Positions 34,794 through 42,844 of a stretch of 64,000 bases of DNA are shown piece after piece; position 1 is the first letter of the stretch, and each line of letters starts with the position of its first letter. Location: positions 124,001 to 188,000 of the forward strand of contig CAJFSS010000005.1 in the NCBI GenBank assembly GCA_904419745.1, given 5' to 3'. The position numbers and the translations under genes were made by a program. This DNA comes from Candidatus Pseudoruminococcus merdavium (GTDB lineage: Bacteria; Bacillota; Clostridia; Oscillospirales; Ruminococcaceae). Under the pieces are notes generated by a model, which was not told the DNA's origin, did no database searches, and worked only from the letters and a program-made list of their open reading frames with translations.

Positions 34794-35903
34794 ATGTACT
34801 GGAGAGAAAACAGAAAACCCGCCTACCTGCTCCTGGCGGACGGCAGCATCTATGAAGGCGTCAGCATCGGGAAAGAGGGGACAACGGTCGGTGAAGCGGT
34901 GTTTGCCACTGCCATGGTCGGCTATCAGGAACTGCTGACTGATCCAAGCTATTTCGGGCAGATTGTCATTCAGACTTTCCCCTTGATTGGAAACTATGGC
35001 GTCAATTCCACGGATCCGGAATCGGATCGCTGCTATTTAAACGGTTATATTGTCCGGGAATGGTGTGAGATCCCCTCGAATTTCCGCTGCGAAGGAAATG
35101 TGGACGAATATCTCAAAGCGCAAAATGTTGTGGGGATTGCCGACGTGGATACCAGGAGCCTGACTCGGAAAATCCGCGAGGTTGGAGTTATGAATGCGGT
35201 GATCACCACAGAAAACGTCTATGAGAAAAAAGAGGAACTGCTGGAAAAAATCAGGGATTACTCCATCAAGCAGGCCATTGAATCCACCAGCTGCAAACAG
35301 ATGCAGAAATTTTCCTGCGAACATCCAAAATACCATGTCGCCCTCTTTGACTTTGGGTATAAACATAATATCCGCAGGGAACTGTTACAGCGCGGCTGTA
35401 ATGTCACGGTTGTCCCCTGCAAAACCACCGCGCAGGAAATCGCTTCCCTTGGCGTGGACGGGATTATGCTTTCCAACGGTCCCGGCGACCCGGCGGACAA
35501 TCCGGAAATTATTACAAATTTAAAAGAAGTCGCCAAACTTGGGATCCCCATTTTTGGAATCTGTATGGGACACCAGCTCTTTGCGCTGGCAAATGGGGCG
35601 AAAACGGTCAAGCTCAAATACGGACACCGGGGGGCAAACCAGCCGGTCAAAGATTTGAAGCACGACCGCACCTATATTACCAGCCAGAACCATGGCTATG
35701 CCGTAGTCAGCGATTCCATCGACCCGCAGGTTGGGGAACTCAGCCATGTCAATGTCAACGACAACACCTGTGAAGGGGTGCGCTACAAGGCGTTCCCGGC
35801 TTTCACCGTGCAGTTCCACCCGGAAGCTGCCGCAGGCCCGCATGATACAGCATATTTGTTTGAAGAATTCCTCGGAATGATGAACGAAAGGAAGGCGAAG
35901 TAA
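34794..35903 (+). CDS. carA: Carbamoyl-phosphate synthase small subunit
   Basis: A 369-residue glutaminase subunit that delivers ammonia to CarB. The N-terminal CPSase_sm domain starts at YLLLADGSIYEG, and the class I amidotransferase triad is C257 (FGICMGHQL), H342 and E344 (QFHPEAAAGP). ATG 34794 follows AGGAGGAAC; an upstream in-frame ATG at 34764 lacks a ribosome site. It ends one base before carB starts. Supply is for pyrimidine synthesis given the PyrR-controlled operon. Confidence 0.96.
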   Translation: MYWRENRKPAYLLLADGSIYEGVSIGKEGTTVGEAVFATAMVGYQELLTDPSYFGQIVIQTFPLIGNYGVNSTDPESDRCYLNGYIVREWCEIPSNFRCEGNVDEYLKAQNVVGIADVDTRSLTRKIREVGVMNAVITTENVYEKKEELLEKIRDYSIKQAIESTSCKQMQKFSCEHPKYHVALFDFGYKHNIRRELLQRGCNVTVVPCKTTAQEIASLGVDGIMLSNGPGDPADNPEIITNLKEVAKLGIPIFGICMGHQLFALANGAKTVKLKYGHRGANQPVKDLKHDRTYITSQNHGYAVVSDSIDPQVGELSHVNVNDNTCEGVRYKAFPAFTVQFHPEAAAGPHDTAYLFEEFLGMMNERKAK

Positions 35904-35904
35904 G

Positions 35905-38900
35905 ATGCCGAAAAGAGAAGATATCAAAAAAGTACTCGTTATCGGCTCCGGCCCAATCGTCATCGGACAGGCGGCGGAATTCGACTATGCGGGTACACAG
36001 GCCTGCCGTGCGCTCAAGGAGGAGGGGCTGGAGGTTGTCCTCATCAATTCGAACCCAGCCACCATCATGACGGATCAGGCCATGGCGGATCACATCTATA
36101 TTGAGCCGCTGACCCTGGACGTGGTCAAGCGCGTCATTGAAATCGAAAAACCGGACTCCGTCCTCTCCACCCTTGGCGGACAGACCGGCCTGACCCTCTC
36201 CATGCAGCTTGCAGAGGAGGGGTTCCTGCAATCCCACGGCGTCAAACTGCTCGGCGCGAACCCGCTGACTATCCATAAGGCGGAGGATCGCCAGGCGTTC
36301 AAAGATACCATGGAGGAAATCGGAGAGCCCTGTATCCCCTCCAAGGTCGTCACTACCATCGAGGATGCGGTGGACTTTGCAAAAGTCATCGACTATCCGG
36401 TCATCGTGCGCCCGGCCTTTACTCTGGGCGGGACCGGCGGCGGTATTGCACACGACGAAGCGGAATTGCGCGATATCGCGAAAAATGGCCTGCGCCTTTC
36501 CCCAATTACACAGATTCTGGTGGAAAAATGTATTTCCGGTTGGAAGGAAATCGAGTTTGAGGTCATTCGTGACGCCAAGGGGAACGTCATCACCGTCTGT
36601 TCCATGGAAAACCTCGATCCGGTGGGTATCCATACCGGCGACTCAATTGTCGTAGCGCCGGCAGTCACGCTCAGCGACAAGGAATACCAGATGCTGCGCA
36701 GCGCTTCCCTGAACATCATTTCTGCGCTGGGAGTAGAGGGCGGCTGCAACTGCCAGTTTGCGCTCAAGCCGGACAGCTTTGAGTATGCGGTCATTGAGGT
36801 TAATCCCCGTGTGTCTCGTTCTTCTGCCCTGGCTTCCAAGGCAACCGGATACCCGATTGCAAAGGTCGCCTCCAAAATCGCGATCGGCTATTCCCTGGAT
36901 GAAATCCTCAACGCCGTCACCGGCAAGACCTACGCCTGCTTTGAGCCGGCGCTGGACTACCTGGTTGTCAAATTCCCGAAATGGCCGTTTGATAAATTTG
37001 TCTACGCCAACCGGACACTCGGCACCCAGATGATGGCGACCGGCGAGGTCATGGCGATTGGAACCAGCTTTGAGCAGGCGATGATGAAAGCCGTCCGCTC
37101 GATTGAACTGAAACTTGATACCCTCGATATGCCTAAGATGAAAGAGCTGTCCACGGAAGAGCTTTACGACGTCATCCGCAAACAGGACGACGAGCGGATT
37201 TTCGCCGTGTATGAAGCGCTCAAACGGGGCGAGAGCTTTGAAAGCCTGCATGAGGTCACAAAGATTGACCTGTGGTTCCTGGGCAAGCTGAAAAACCTGA
37301 TTGAAATGGAAAACTGGCTGGCAGACGGACAACTGACCGCACAGAAATATAAAAAAGCAAAGGACTATGGCTTTTTGGATTCCACCATCGAGCGGCTGTC
37401 CGGACAGAAGATTTCTGAACCGCTCTATGCCTCCTATAAAATGGTCGATACCTGCGCGGCGGAATTTGCCGCACAGACCCCGTATTTCTATTCCACCTAT
37501 GACAAGGAAAATGAGGCCCTGCTCCACAACGAAGCGCTTGCCTCCAACAAAAAGAAAGTCCTGGTCTTTGGTTCCGGACCTATCCGGATCGGGCAGGGGA
37601 TTGAATTTGACTACTGCTCCGTCCATTGTGTCTGGACATTAAAAGAACAGGGCTATGAGGCGATTATCGCCAACAATAACCCGGAGACGGTTTCCACGGA
37701 CTTTGACACCTCCGATCGGTTGTATTTTGACCCGCTGACCGAGGAAGACGTCACCAATATCATCAAAACCGAACAGCCCTGGGGCGTAGTTGTCCAGTTT
37801 GGGGGACAGACCGCCATCAAACTCATTAAACACCTGGTCAAGCTCGGAGTGAATATCTTGGGAACCAGTGCGGACAGTATTGACGCCGCAGAGGACAGGG
37901 AACGCTTTGACGAACTGCTGGAGCAGTGCCATATTCCCCGTCCGTCAGGACACACGGTCTTTACTGCGGAGCAGGCGAAGCGTGCCGCGGCCGATCTCGG
38001 CTACCCAGTGCTGATGCGCCCGTCCTATGTCCTTGGCGGACAGAATATGATTATCGCCCACTCCGATGCAGATATCGACGAGTATATGGCAATTATCACC
38101 GCGCATGAGATTGAAAACCCGGTGCTTATCGACAAATATATGATGGGGATCGAGGTAGAAGTCGACGCTATCTGCGACGGGCAGGATTACCTGATTCCGG
38201 GCATCATGGAACATGTCGAGCGCGCCGGCGTCCATTCCGGGGATTCCATCTCCGTCTATCCATCCAGGAGATTGTCCAAACGGATTAAGGATACCCTGAT
38301 CGACTATACTGGAAGACTGGCACGTGCCCTGAAAGTGGTGGGCTTAGTCAATATCCAGTATGTCATCTACAACGACGAGGTCTATGTCATTGAAGTCAAC
38401 CCGCGTTCTTCCCGTACGGTGCCATATATCAGCAAGGTGACCGGCGTGCCGATGGTGGATATTGCCACCAAACTCATGCTCGGCGCGACCCTGAAGGATT
38501 TGGGATATGCCTGCGGGATTCATCCGGAACCGGATTTTGTCACGGTCAAAGTACCTGTATTCAGCTTTGCGAAACTCCACGGGGTGGATAACCAGCTTGG
38601 GCCGGAGATGAAGTCCACCGGCGAGGTGCTCGGCATTGGCAAGACCTTTGAGGAGGCCCTACTCAAAGGCCTGGTAGCCTCAGGCAACACGATGAAAAAA
38701 TCCGGTGGCGTGCTGGTGACTGTGCGCGATCAGGACAAACAGGAGGCCATCGAAGTGGCGGATAAATTCGCCTCCCTGGGCTTTGATATCTATGCGACTG
38801 CGGGCACAGCTAATGTACTCAACAAGAACATGGTGGCAACCAATGTCGTCCGCAAACTGTCCGAAGGAAGCCCAAATGTGATGGATCTGCTGGAAAGCGG

Positions 38901-39102
38901 CAAGATTGACTATGTTATCTCCATCTCCGCAAAGGGGAGACAGCCTCAGCGGGAGAGCGTGCAGATCCGCCGCAAAGCAGTAGAACGCTCGATTGTTTGC
39001 CTTACCTCCCTGGATACGGCAAATGCCGTGGCCGATTGCCTGGGAATGGATAAAACTGTGGCAGATATTGATCTGGTCGATATCACAACCATTGGAAAAT
39101 AG
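35905..39102 (+). CDS. carB: Carbamoyl-phosphate synthase large subunit
   Basis: A 1065-residue enzyme with two homologous ATP-grasp synthase halves: residues 1-400 with VLVIGSGPIVIGQAAEFDY, and about 550-940 with VLVFGSGPIRIGQGIEFDY. An oligomerisation domain lies between and a C-terminal MGS-like allosteric domain of about 130 residues follows, where UMP/IMP or ornithine binds in relatives. It makes carbamoyl phosphate from bicarbonate, ATP and CarA-derived ammonia. It is the last gene of the operon, closed by a strong terminator. Full family length. Confidence 0.97.
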   Translation: MPKREDIKKVLVIGSGPIVIGQAAEFDYAGTQACRALKEEGLEVVLINSNPATIMTDQAMADHIYIEPLTLDVVKRVIEIEKPDSVLSTLGGQTGLTLSMQLAEEGFLQSHGVKLLGANPLTIHKAEDRQAFKDTMEEIGEPCIPSKVVTTIEDAVDFAKVIDYPVIVRPAFTLGGTGGGIAHDEAELRDIAKNGLRLSPITQILVEKCISGWKEIEFEVIRDAKGNVITVCSMENLDPVGIHTGDSIVVAPAVTLSDKEYQMLRSASLNIISALGVEGGCNCQFALKPDSFEYAVIEVNPRVSRSSALASKATGYPIAKVASKIAIGYSLDEILNAVTGKTYACFEPALDYLVVKFPKWPFDKFVYANRTLGTQMMATGEVMAIGTSFEQAMMKAVRSIELKLDTLDMPKMKELSTEELYDVIRKQDDERIFAVYEALKRGESFESLHEVTKIDLWFLGKLKNLIEMENWLADGQLTAQKYKKAKDYGFLDSTIERLSGQKISEPLYASYKMVDTCAAEFAAQTPYFYSTYDKENEALLHNEALASNKKKVLVFGSGPIRIGQGIEFDYCSVHCVWTLKEQGYEAIIANNNPETVSTDFDTSDRLYFDPLTEEDVTNIIKTEQPWGVVVQFGGQTAIKLIKHLVKLGVNILGTSADSIDAAEDRERFDELLEQCHIPRPSGHTVFTAEQAKRAAADLGYPVLMRPSYVLGGQNMIIAHSDADIDEYMAIITAHEIENPVLIDKYMMGIEVEVDAICDGQDYLIPGIMEHVERAGVHSGDSISVYPSRRLSKRIKDTLIDYTGRLARALKVVGLVNIQYVIYNDEVYVIEVNPRSSRTVPYISKVTGVPMVDIATKLMLGATLKDLGYACGIHPEPDFVTVKVPVFSFAKLHGVDNQLGPEMKSTGEVLGIGKTFEEALLKGLVASGNTMKKSGGVLVTVRDQDKQEAIEVADKFASLGFDIYATAGTANVLNKNMVATNVVRKLSEGSPNVMDLLESGKIDYVISISAKGRQPQRESVQIRRKAVERSIVCLTSLDTANAVADCLGMDKTVADIDLVDITTIGK

Positions 39103-39111
39103 CAAAATTTT

Positions 39112-39147
39112 AAACCCGGGAAATCTTAGAATTTCCCGGGTTTTCTT
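39112..39147 (+). terminator. Terminator of the pyr operon
   Basis: A 13-bp perfect stem (39112-39124 with 39131-39143) and T-rich tail. Confidence 0.9.
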
Positions 39148-39213
39148 TTAAAGGTTTTCCTTGTTTCGGAAACATGCCGCTTTTGAAAAATTTTTGAAAG
39201 GAGCATTGTCCGG

Positions 39214-39242
39214 TTGCGAAAGAAAAAACGCTGTGATAAACT
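39214..39242 (+). promoter_or_regulatory. Possible promoter of the vanZ-like gene
   Basis: TTGCGA (39214-39219), 17 bp, TAAACT (39237-39242); the match is moderate. Confidence 0.4.
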
Positions 39243-39266
39243 AATCTCCAAGTAGGGGGAATAGCT

Positions 39267-39851
39267 ATGCGTACGGTGCTGGGATATGTTCTAAATATGC
39301 TGCCTTATATGCTGCTGATGACACCACTGTATCTACTGGTAAGATGGGGATATCGCAGACTGCTCTGTCAAAATTTTCTGACGAACTGGTATCATGAGGC
39401 GGGCCTGCTTCTGTTTGTCCTGTTTTTGACAGGGCTTGCATCCCAGACGATTATCCCGAAATTGGAGTTTTCTGAGGCGGGTGTTCATTTGATGGGATAT
39501 GGAGGGCCACTGCGGATTAATCTTATCCCCTTTCGGATTTTCTTTGATAGTTTGCGGGAAGTCGGCAATGGCAATGCGTTGTATGTCCTGATTAGCCTTG
39601 TGGGGAATATCGGGATCTTTGTTCCAGTGGGGTTCTTTTTTGCTCTCCTGTGGCATAAAAAACGGTTTCTCCGGGCGTTGTTTGGCGGAGCGGGGATTTC
39701 CCTGTTCATTGAACTCTGTCAGCTTCCTATGAGCCGGGCGACGGATATCGATGATCTGATTCTCAATACCCTTGGCGCCCTGTTCGGGTATATCCTTTAC
39801 TCTTGGCTGAAAAAAATCGCGCCTTCGTTTATCAGTAGGTTTGAAATATAG
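39267..39851 (+). CDS. VanZ-family membrane protein
   Basis: A 194-residue protein with about four membrane helices. The blocks NLIPFRIFFDS, GNIGIFVPVGFFFALLW and SLFIELCQLPMSRATDIDDLILNTLGA (in parts) are the VanZ-like signature. VanZ raises teicoplanin resistance in enterococci, but most members have no known role, and this one is not in a van cluster. ATG 39267 lies after AAGTAGGGGG. Confidence 0.92.
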   Translation: MRTVLGYVLNMLPYMLLMTPLYLLVRWGYRRLLCQNFLTNWYHEAGLLLFVLFLTGLASQTIIPKLEFSEAGVHLMGYGGPLRINLIPFRIFFDSLREVGNGNALYVLISLVGNIGIFVPVGFFFALLWHKKRFLRALFGGAGISLFIELCQLPMSRATDIDDLILNTLGALFGYILYSWLKKIAPSFISRFEI

Positions 39852-39908
39852 GCGATTGAAGAGGCCTTTTATGGATTTCAACATATTTGTTTTTGGAAAG
39901 GAGCTATT

Positions 39909-40865
39909 ATGAACATCGAAATCACGCCAGTATCGGTACAGGAAAAGGAACTTTTAAAAAACCTTCTGGAAAAATACAACTATGAGTTTTCTCAGTATGA
40001 CGGAGAGGATGTCAATGCCCTTGGCCTGTACGGCTATGACTGGCTGGACTGCTATTGGACGCAGGAAAAACGATATGCCTTTTTCATCAGGGTGCGGGGG
40101 AACTTGGCCGGTTTTTTCCTGATCAACGACTATCCGGAAAGCGGTGTACAAACGGATTACTGCATGGCGGAATTTTTTGTGCTCTATAAATACCGGCGCA
40201 GTGGAGTGGGACAATCTGCGGCAAACTGGGCATTTGGCCGTTTTCCTGGAACCTGGCAGCTCAAGCGCCATCCAAAGAATATTCCCTCCGTCCGCTTCTG
40301 GGATCGGGTTGTCAGCGAATACACCGGCGGGGACTATCGGGTGCGGACCGGCTTTCCGGGGACTGATTATGCGGACGGTACTCCTGGGGAGTTTCTGTTT
40401 TTCTCTACACAGGCAAAAAGTAAAAGCGGAATCTTCGTCAGAAGGGCGCAGCCGGAAGACGCTGAGCGGATTTTTGAACTCAATCGGGATTGTCTGGGAT
40501 ATGATTTTCCTCTGGAACAGACCCGGGAGCGCCTGGTGCAGTGCCTGAATTACTCTGCCCATTTCCTAGCAGTGGCGCTGGATGATGAGCGGGCAGTTGG
40601 CTACGTCCATGCCTGTGAGTATGACTGTGTCTATGCTCCTCTGCTTGCTGATATCCGGGGGATTGCGGTGGATCCGTTGTGCCGGGGAAAAGGCGTCGGA
40701 AAACAGCTTTTGCAGGCGGTGGAGGACTGGGCGCACCAACATGGATGTGCAGGCGTCCGGCTGGTTTCCGGTTATGATCGGACAGGCGCCCATGCCTTTT
40801 ATGAACACTGCGGATATGGAAACCGCAAGGATCAGAAAAACTTCAAAAAGGATTTTTCCAAATAG
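39909..40865 (+). CDS. Tandem-domain GNAT acetyltransferase
   Basis: A 318-residue protein with two GNAT-like halves. The N-terminal half (1-165) has a degraded acetyl-CoA motif (RRSGVGQSAANW), and the C-terminal half (178-318) has an intact motif A (DIRGIAVDPLCRGKGVGKQLL). It probably acetylates a small molecule or peptide amine; the substrate is unknown. The ribosome site is GGAAAGGAG. It is followed closely by the HAD phosphatase gene. Confidence 0.88.
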   Translation: MNIEITPVSVQEKELLKNLLEKYNYEFSQYDGEDVNALGLYGYDWLDCYWTQEKRYAFFIRVRGNLAGFFLINDYPESGVQTDYCMAEFFVLYKYRRSGVGQSAANWAFGRFPGTWQLKRHPKNIPSVRFWDRVVSEYTGGDYRVRTGFPGTDYADGTPGEFLFFSTQAKSKSGIFVRRAQPEDAERIFELNRDCLGYDFPLEQTRERLVQCLNYSAHFLAVALDDERAVGYVHACEYDCVYAPLLADIRGIAVDPLCRGKGVGKQLLQAVEDWAHQHGCAGVRLVSGYDRTGAHAFYEHCGYGNRKDQKNFKKDFSK

Positions 40866-40891
40866 AGAGAATATAAAGGGGACGGGGTAGC

Positions 40892-41689
40892 ATGATACGG
40901 TTGATTGCAGCAGATATGGATGGAACTCTCCTTAATCGGAGAGGGGAACTGCCACCGCATTTTTTCAAAGTGGTGCAGATGCTCCGGGAACGGGGAGTAC
41001 TGTTTGTAGTAGCCAGCGGCAGGCAATACTATAATCTGGAAACCCTTTTTGCGCCGGTGCGCGACGAGATGGTGTTTCTCTGTGAAAACGGCTCAATGAT
41101 CTTTTTCGGGGGAGAACTTGTCCATGCAAGCGGGATGGAGCACGCCGATCTGATTGCTGTCATCCGGGCGGTGCGTCCTCTCCCACGCGCAAGAGTCGTC
41201 CTCTGCGGGGTACACAGCGCGTATACGGATTGCCGGGACGAACACGATCTTCCCTTTATCCGCCAGTATTTTGACAGGCTTACAGTTGTCGAACAACTGG
41301 AATCCGTTTTGGAACAGGATACCATCTGCAAAGTCTCGGTACTCGACCACGGAAATGCAGAACATGGCTGCTATCCGGTACTTGCCCGGTTCTCCAATTT
41401 GATCCAGGTGTGCTTATCCGGGGAAAACTGGGCGGATGTGATGAACTTCGGTGTGAATAAGGGAAGTGCCATCCGTCAGATTCAGCAGCAGTACGGCATT
41501 TCTCCACAGGAATCCATGTCCTTTGGCGATTATCTTAACGACGTGCAGATGCAGTGCCAGTGCGCGCACAGCTATGCCATGGCAAACGCCCATCCACAGC
41601 TTAAACATGTCAGCCGGTACCAGTGTCCGTCTAATGAGGAAAACGGCGTCATGCAGGTCATTCAAAGGGAATTTTCCCTTACATTTTAA
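40892..41689 (+). CDS. Cof-type HAD phosphatase
   Basis: A 265-residue HAD-superfamily hydrolase of the Cof/YbiV subfamily (type IIB cap). Motif I is DMDGTLLN with nucleophile D8 and acid D10; motif II lies in VVASGRQY; the motif III Lys is in NKGSAIRQI; motif IV is SFGDYLNDVQM. Such enzymes dephosphorylate sugar phosphates or cofactors. The substrate is not predictable. Confidence 0.93.
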   Translation: MIRLIAADMDGTLLNRRGELPPHFFKVVQMLRERGVLFVVASGRQYYNLETLFAPVRDEMVFLCENGSMIFFGGELVHASGMEHADLIAVIRAVRPLPRARVVLCGVHSAYTDCRDEHDLPFIRQYFDRLTVVEQLESVLEQDTICKVSVLDHGNAEHGCYPVLARFSNLIQVCLSGENWADVMNFGVNKGSAIRQIQQQYGISPQESMSFGDYLNDVQMQCQCAHSYAMANAHPQLKHVSRYQCPSNEENGVMQVIQREFSLTF

Positions 41690-41727
41690 GAACAGGAGGA
41701 GTCCGGAACGCTGTTTCGGCAGGAAAC

Positions 41728-42294
41728 ATGAAAGCACATATCAAAAATTCGGAACTTGTGTTGTTATATGGTTTACAGGAGGGCAGTGAAAAAGGGGAGA
41801 CGGTGCGGAAGATTTTGCAGCGCCTGCGCATGCCCTACCGGATTCTCTCAGATGAAATGCTGGGAGAAACGCTCGGCTATGTCGCCGGACTACCCGGATT
41901 TCCAGCGTCTGCATCCCCTTATACGGGTGAGGGGCTGGGGGAGGAAGTCCTGCTGATGAGCGGTCTTGCGGATCAACGCCTCAATGAACTGCTCGCCGCT
42001 TTGCGGGAAGGACAGGCTCCCATTCGGCTGAAAGCAGTGATAACCCCTAACAACCGTGGGTGGAAACTCTTTGATCTCTTTCATGAACTTATCGAAGAGC
42101 ATGAGACGATCGGTGCATTCAACCGCCTGCGGCAGACTTACGCGGCTGCGGCAGAGCGAGATGTCTCCGGGTTGTCGGAAGAAGAGCGGGCCGCATGGGA
42201 ACAAAATCTTCAAAAGGCCTATCAAATCCTCAGTTCCAGGGAACCGACAGAAAAAGAGGTCTATCAAAAGGCAGCGGATACGCTTGTCTTTTAA
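41728..42294 (+). CDS. DUF3783 domain protein
   Basis: A 188-residue soluble protein. The opening LVLLYGL, the MSGLADQRLNELLAALR stretch and IRLKAVITPNNRGWKLFDLFHEL (in parts) are typical of DUF3783, a clostridial family without known function. A helical C-terminus of about 70 residues follows. It is separated from the HAD gene by 38 bp and closed by a terminator. Confidence 0.83.
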   Translation: MKAHIKNSELVLLYGLQEGSEKGETVRKILQRLRMPYRILSDEMLGETLGYVAGLPGFPASASPYTGEGLGEEVLLMSGLADQRLNELLAALREGQAPIRLKAVITPNNRGWKLFDLFHELIEEHETIGAFNRLRQTYAAAAERDVSGLSEEERAAWEQNLQKAYQILSSREPTEKEVYQKAADTLVF

Positions 42295-42303
42295 ACGGCT
42301 TAT

Positions 42304-42338
42304 AAAACGGACGCGAAATTCCCGCGTCCGTTTTGTAT
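42304..42338 (+). terminator. Terminator after the DUF3783 gene
   Basis: A 12-bp perfect stem (42304-42315 with 42323-42334) ending in TTTT. Confidence 0.85.
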
Positions 42339-42443
42339 TGCAGAGCTTTTCATCTTCCATCGCTAAAGAAATACCGTGGTTTTGAAACCAGTAGCAGTGA
42401 CGGACACCTCTCCTTTGGCATAGAATAGCTTGAGGTGAGTTGT

Positions 42444-42779
42444 ATGCTGATGTACATAGTGTTTATCCTAATTAGTTTTGCTGTGGCGCTGTTCGTTGTT
42501 TTTCTGTGGGAAAGATCCTGGACAATTCTTCCGCCCTCTAAAGCACGATGTGTGGTGCTGTATCCTGTCAAAGGTCACAGGGAGGATGTTGAATACCTGC
42601 TTCGCGCACTGCTCAAGAGGATGGATAGGGGGGAGGCCAGGCATCTGCGCATTATTATTGTGGATTGTGGGATGGATGAGGAGACCCGTCGGATCTGTTC
42701 GCTGTTTTTAAAAGATAATCCAGAGCTGGAACTGTGTGGAGCACAGGATTTAAATGACCTGATTTCACAGAACGTGTGA
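42444..42779 (+). CDS. Small protein with one membrane helix, unknown function
   Basis: A 111-residue protein: N-terminal hydrophobic helix (about 2-22), then a soluble domain with alternating hydrophobic strands (ARCVVLYPVKGHREDVEYLL, LRIIIVDCGMDEETR), loosely like the start of a nucleotide-sugar binding fold. ATG 42444 follows AGGTGAG. It ends where the recD2 promoter begins. No family recognised. Confidence 0.65.
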   Translation: MLMYIVFILISFAVALFVVFLWERSWTILPPSKARCVVLYPVKGHREDVEYLLRALLKRMDRGEARHLRIIIVDCGMDEETRRICSLFLKDNPELELCGAQDLNDLISQNV

Positions 42780-42808
42780 TTGAAAAAAGGCTCTGTTTGT
42801 ATTATACT
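42780..42808 (+). promoter_or_regulatory. Promoter of recD2
   Basis: TTGAAA (42780-42785), 17 bp, TATACT (42803-42808). Confidence 0.65.
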
Positions 42809-42844
42809 AAAACCGTTGTAAAAAGAAGAGGAGAAACGGCAAAA

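Noticed and set aside
35803..37626. Long antisense frames within carB
   Set aside because: They mirror carB codon bias in GC-rich third positions; carB is full length and certain.
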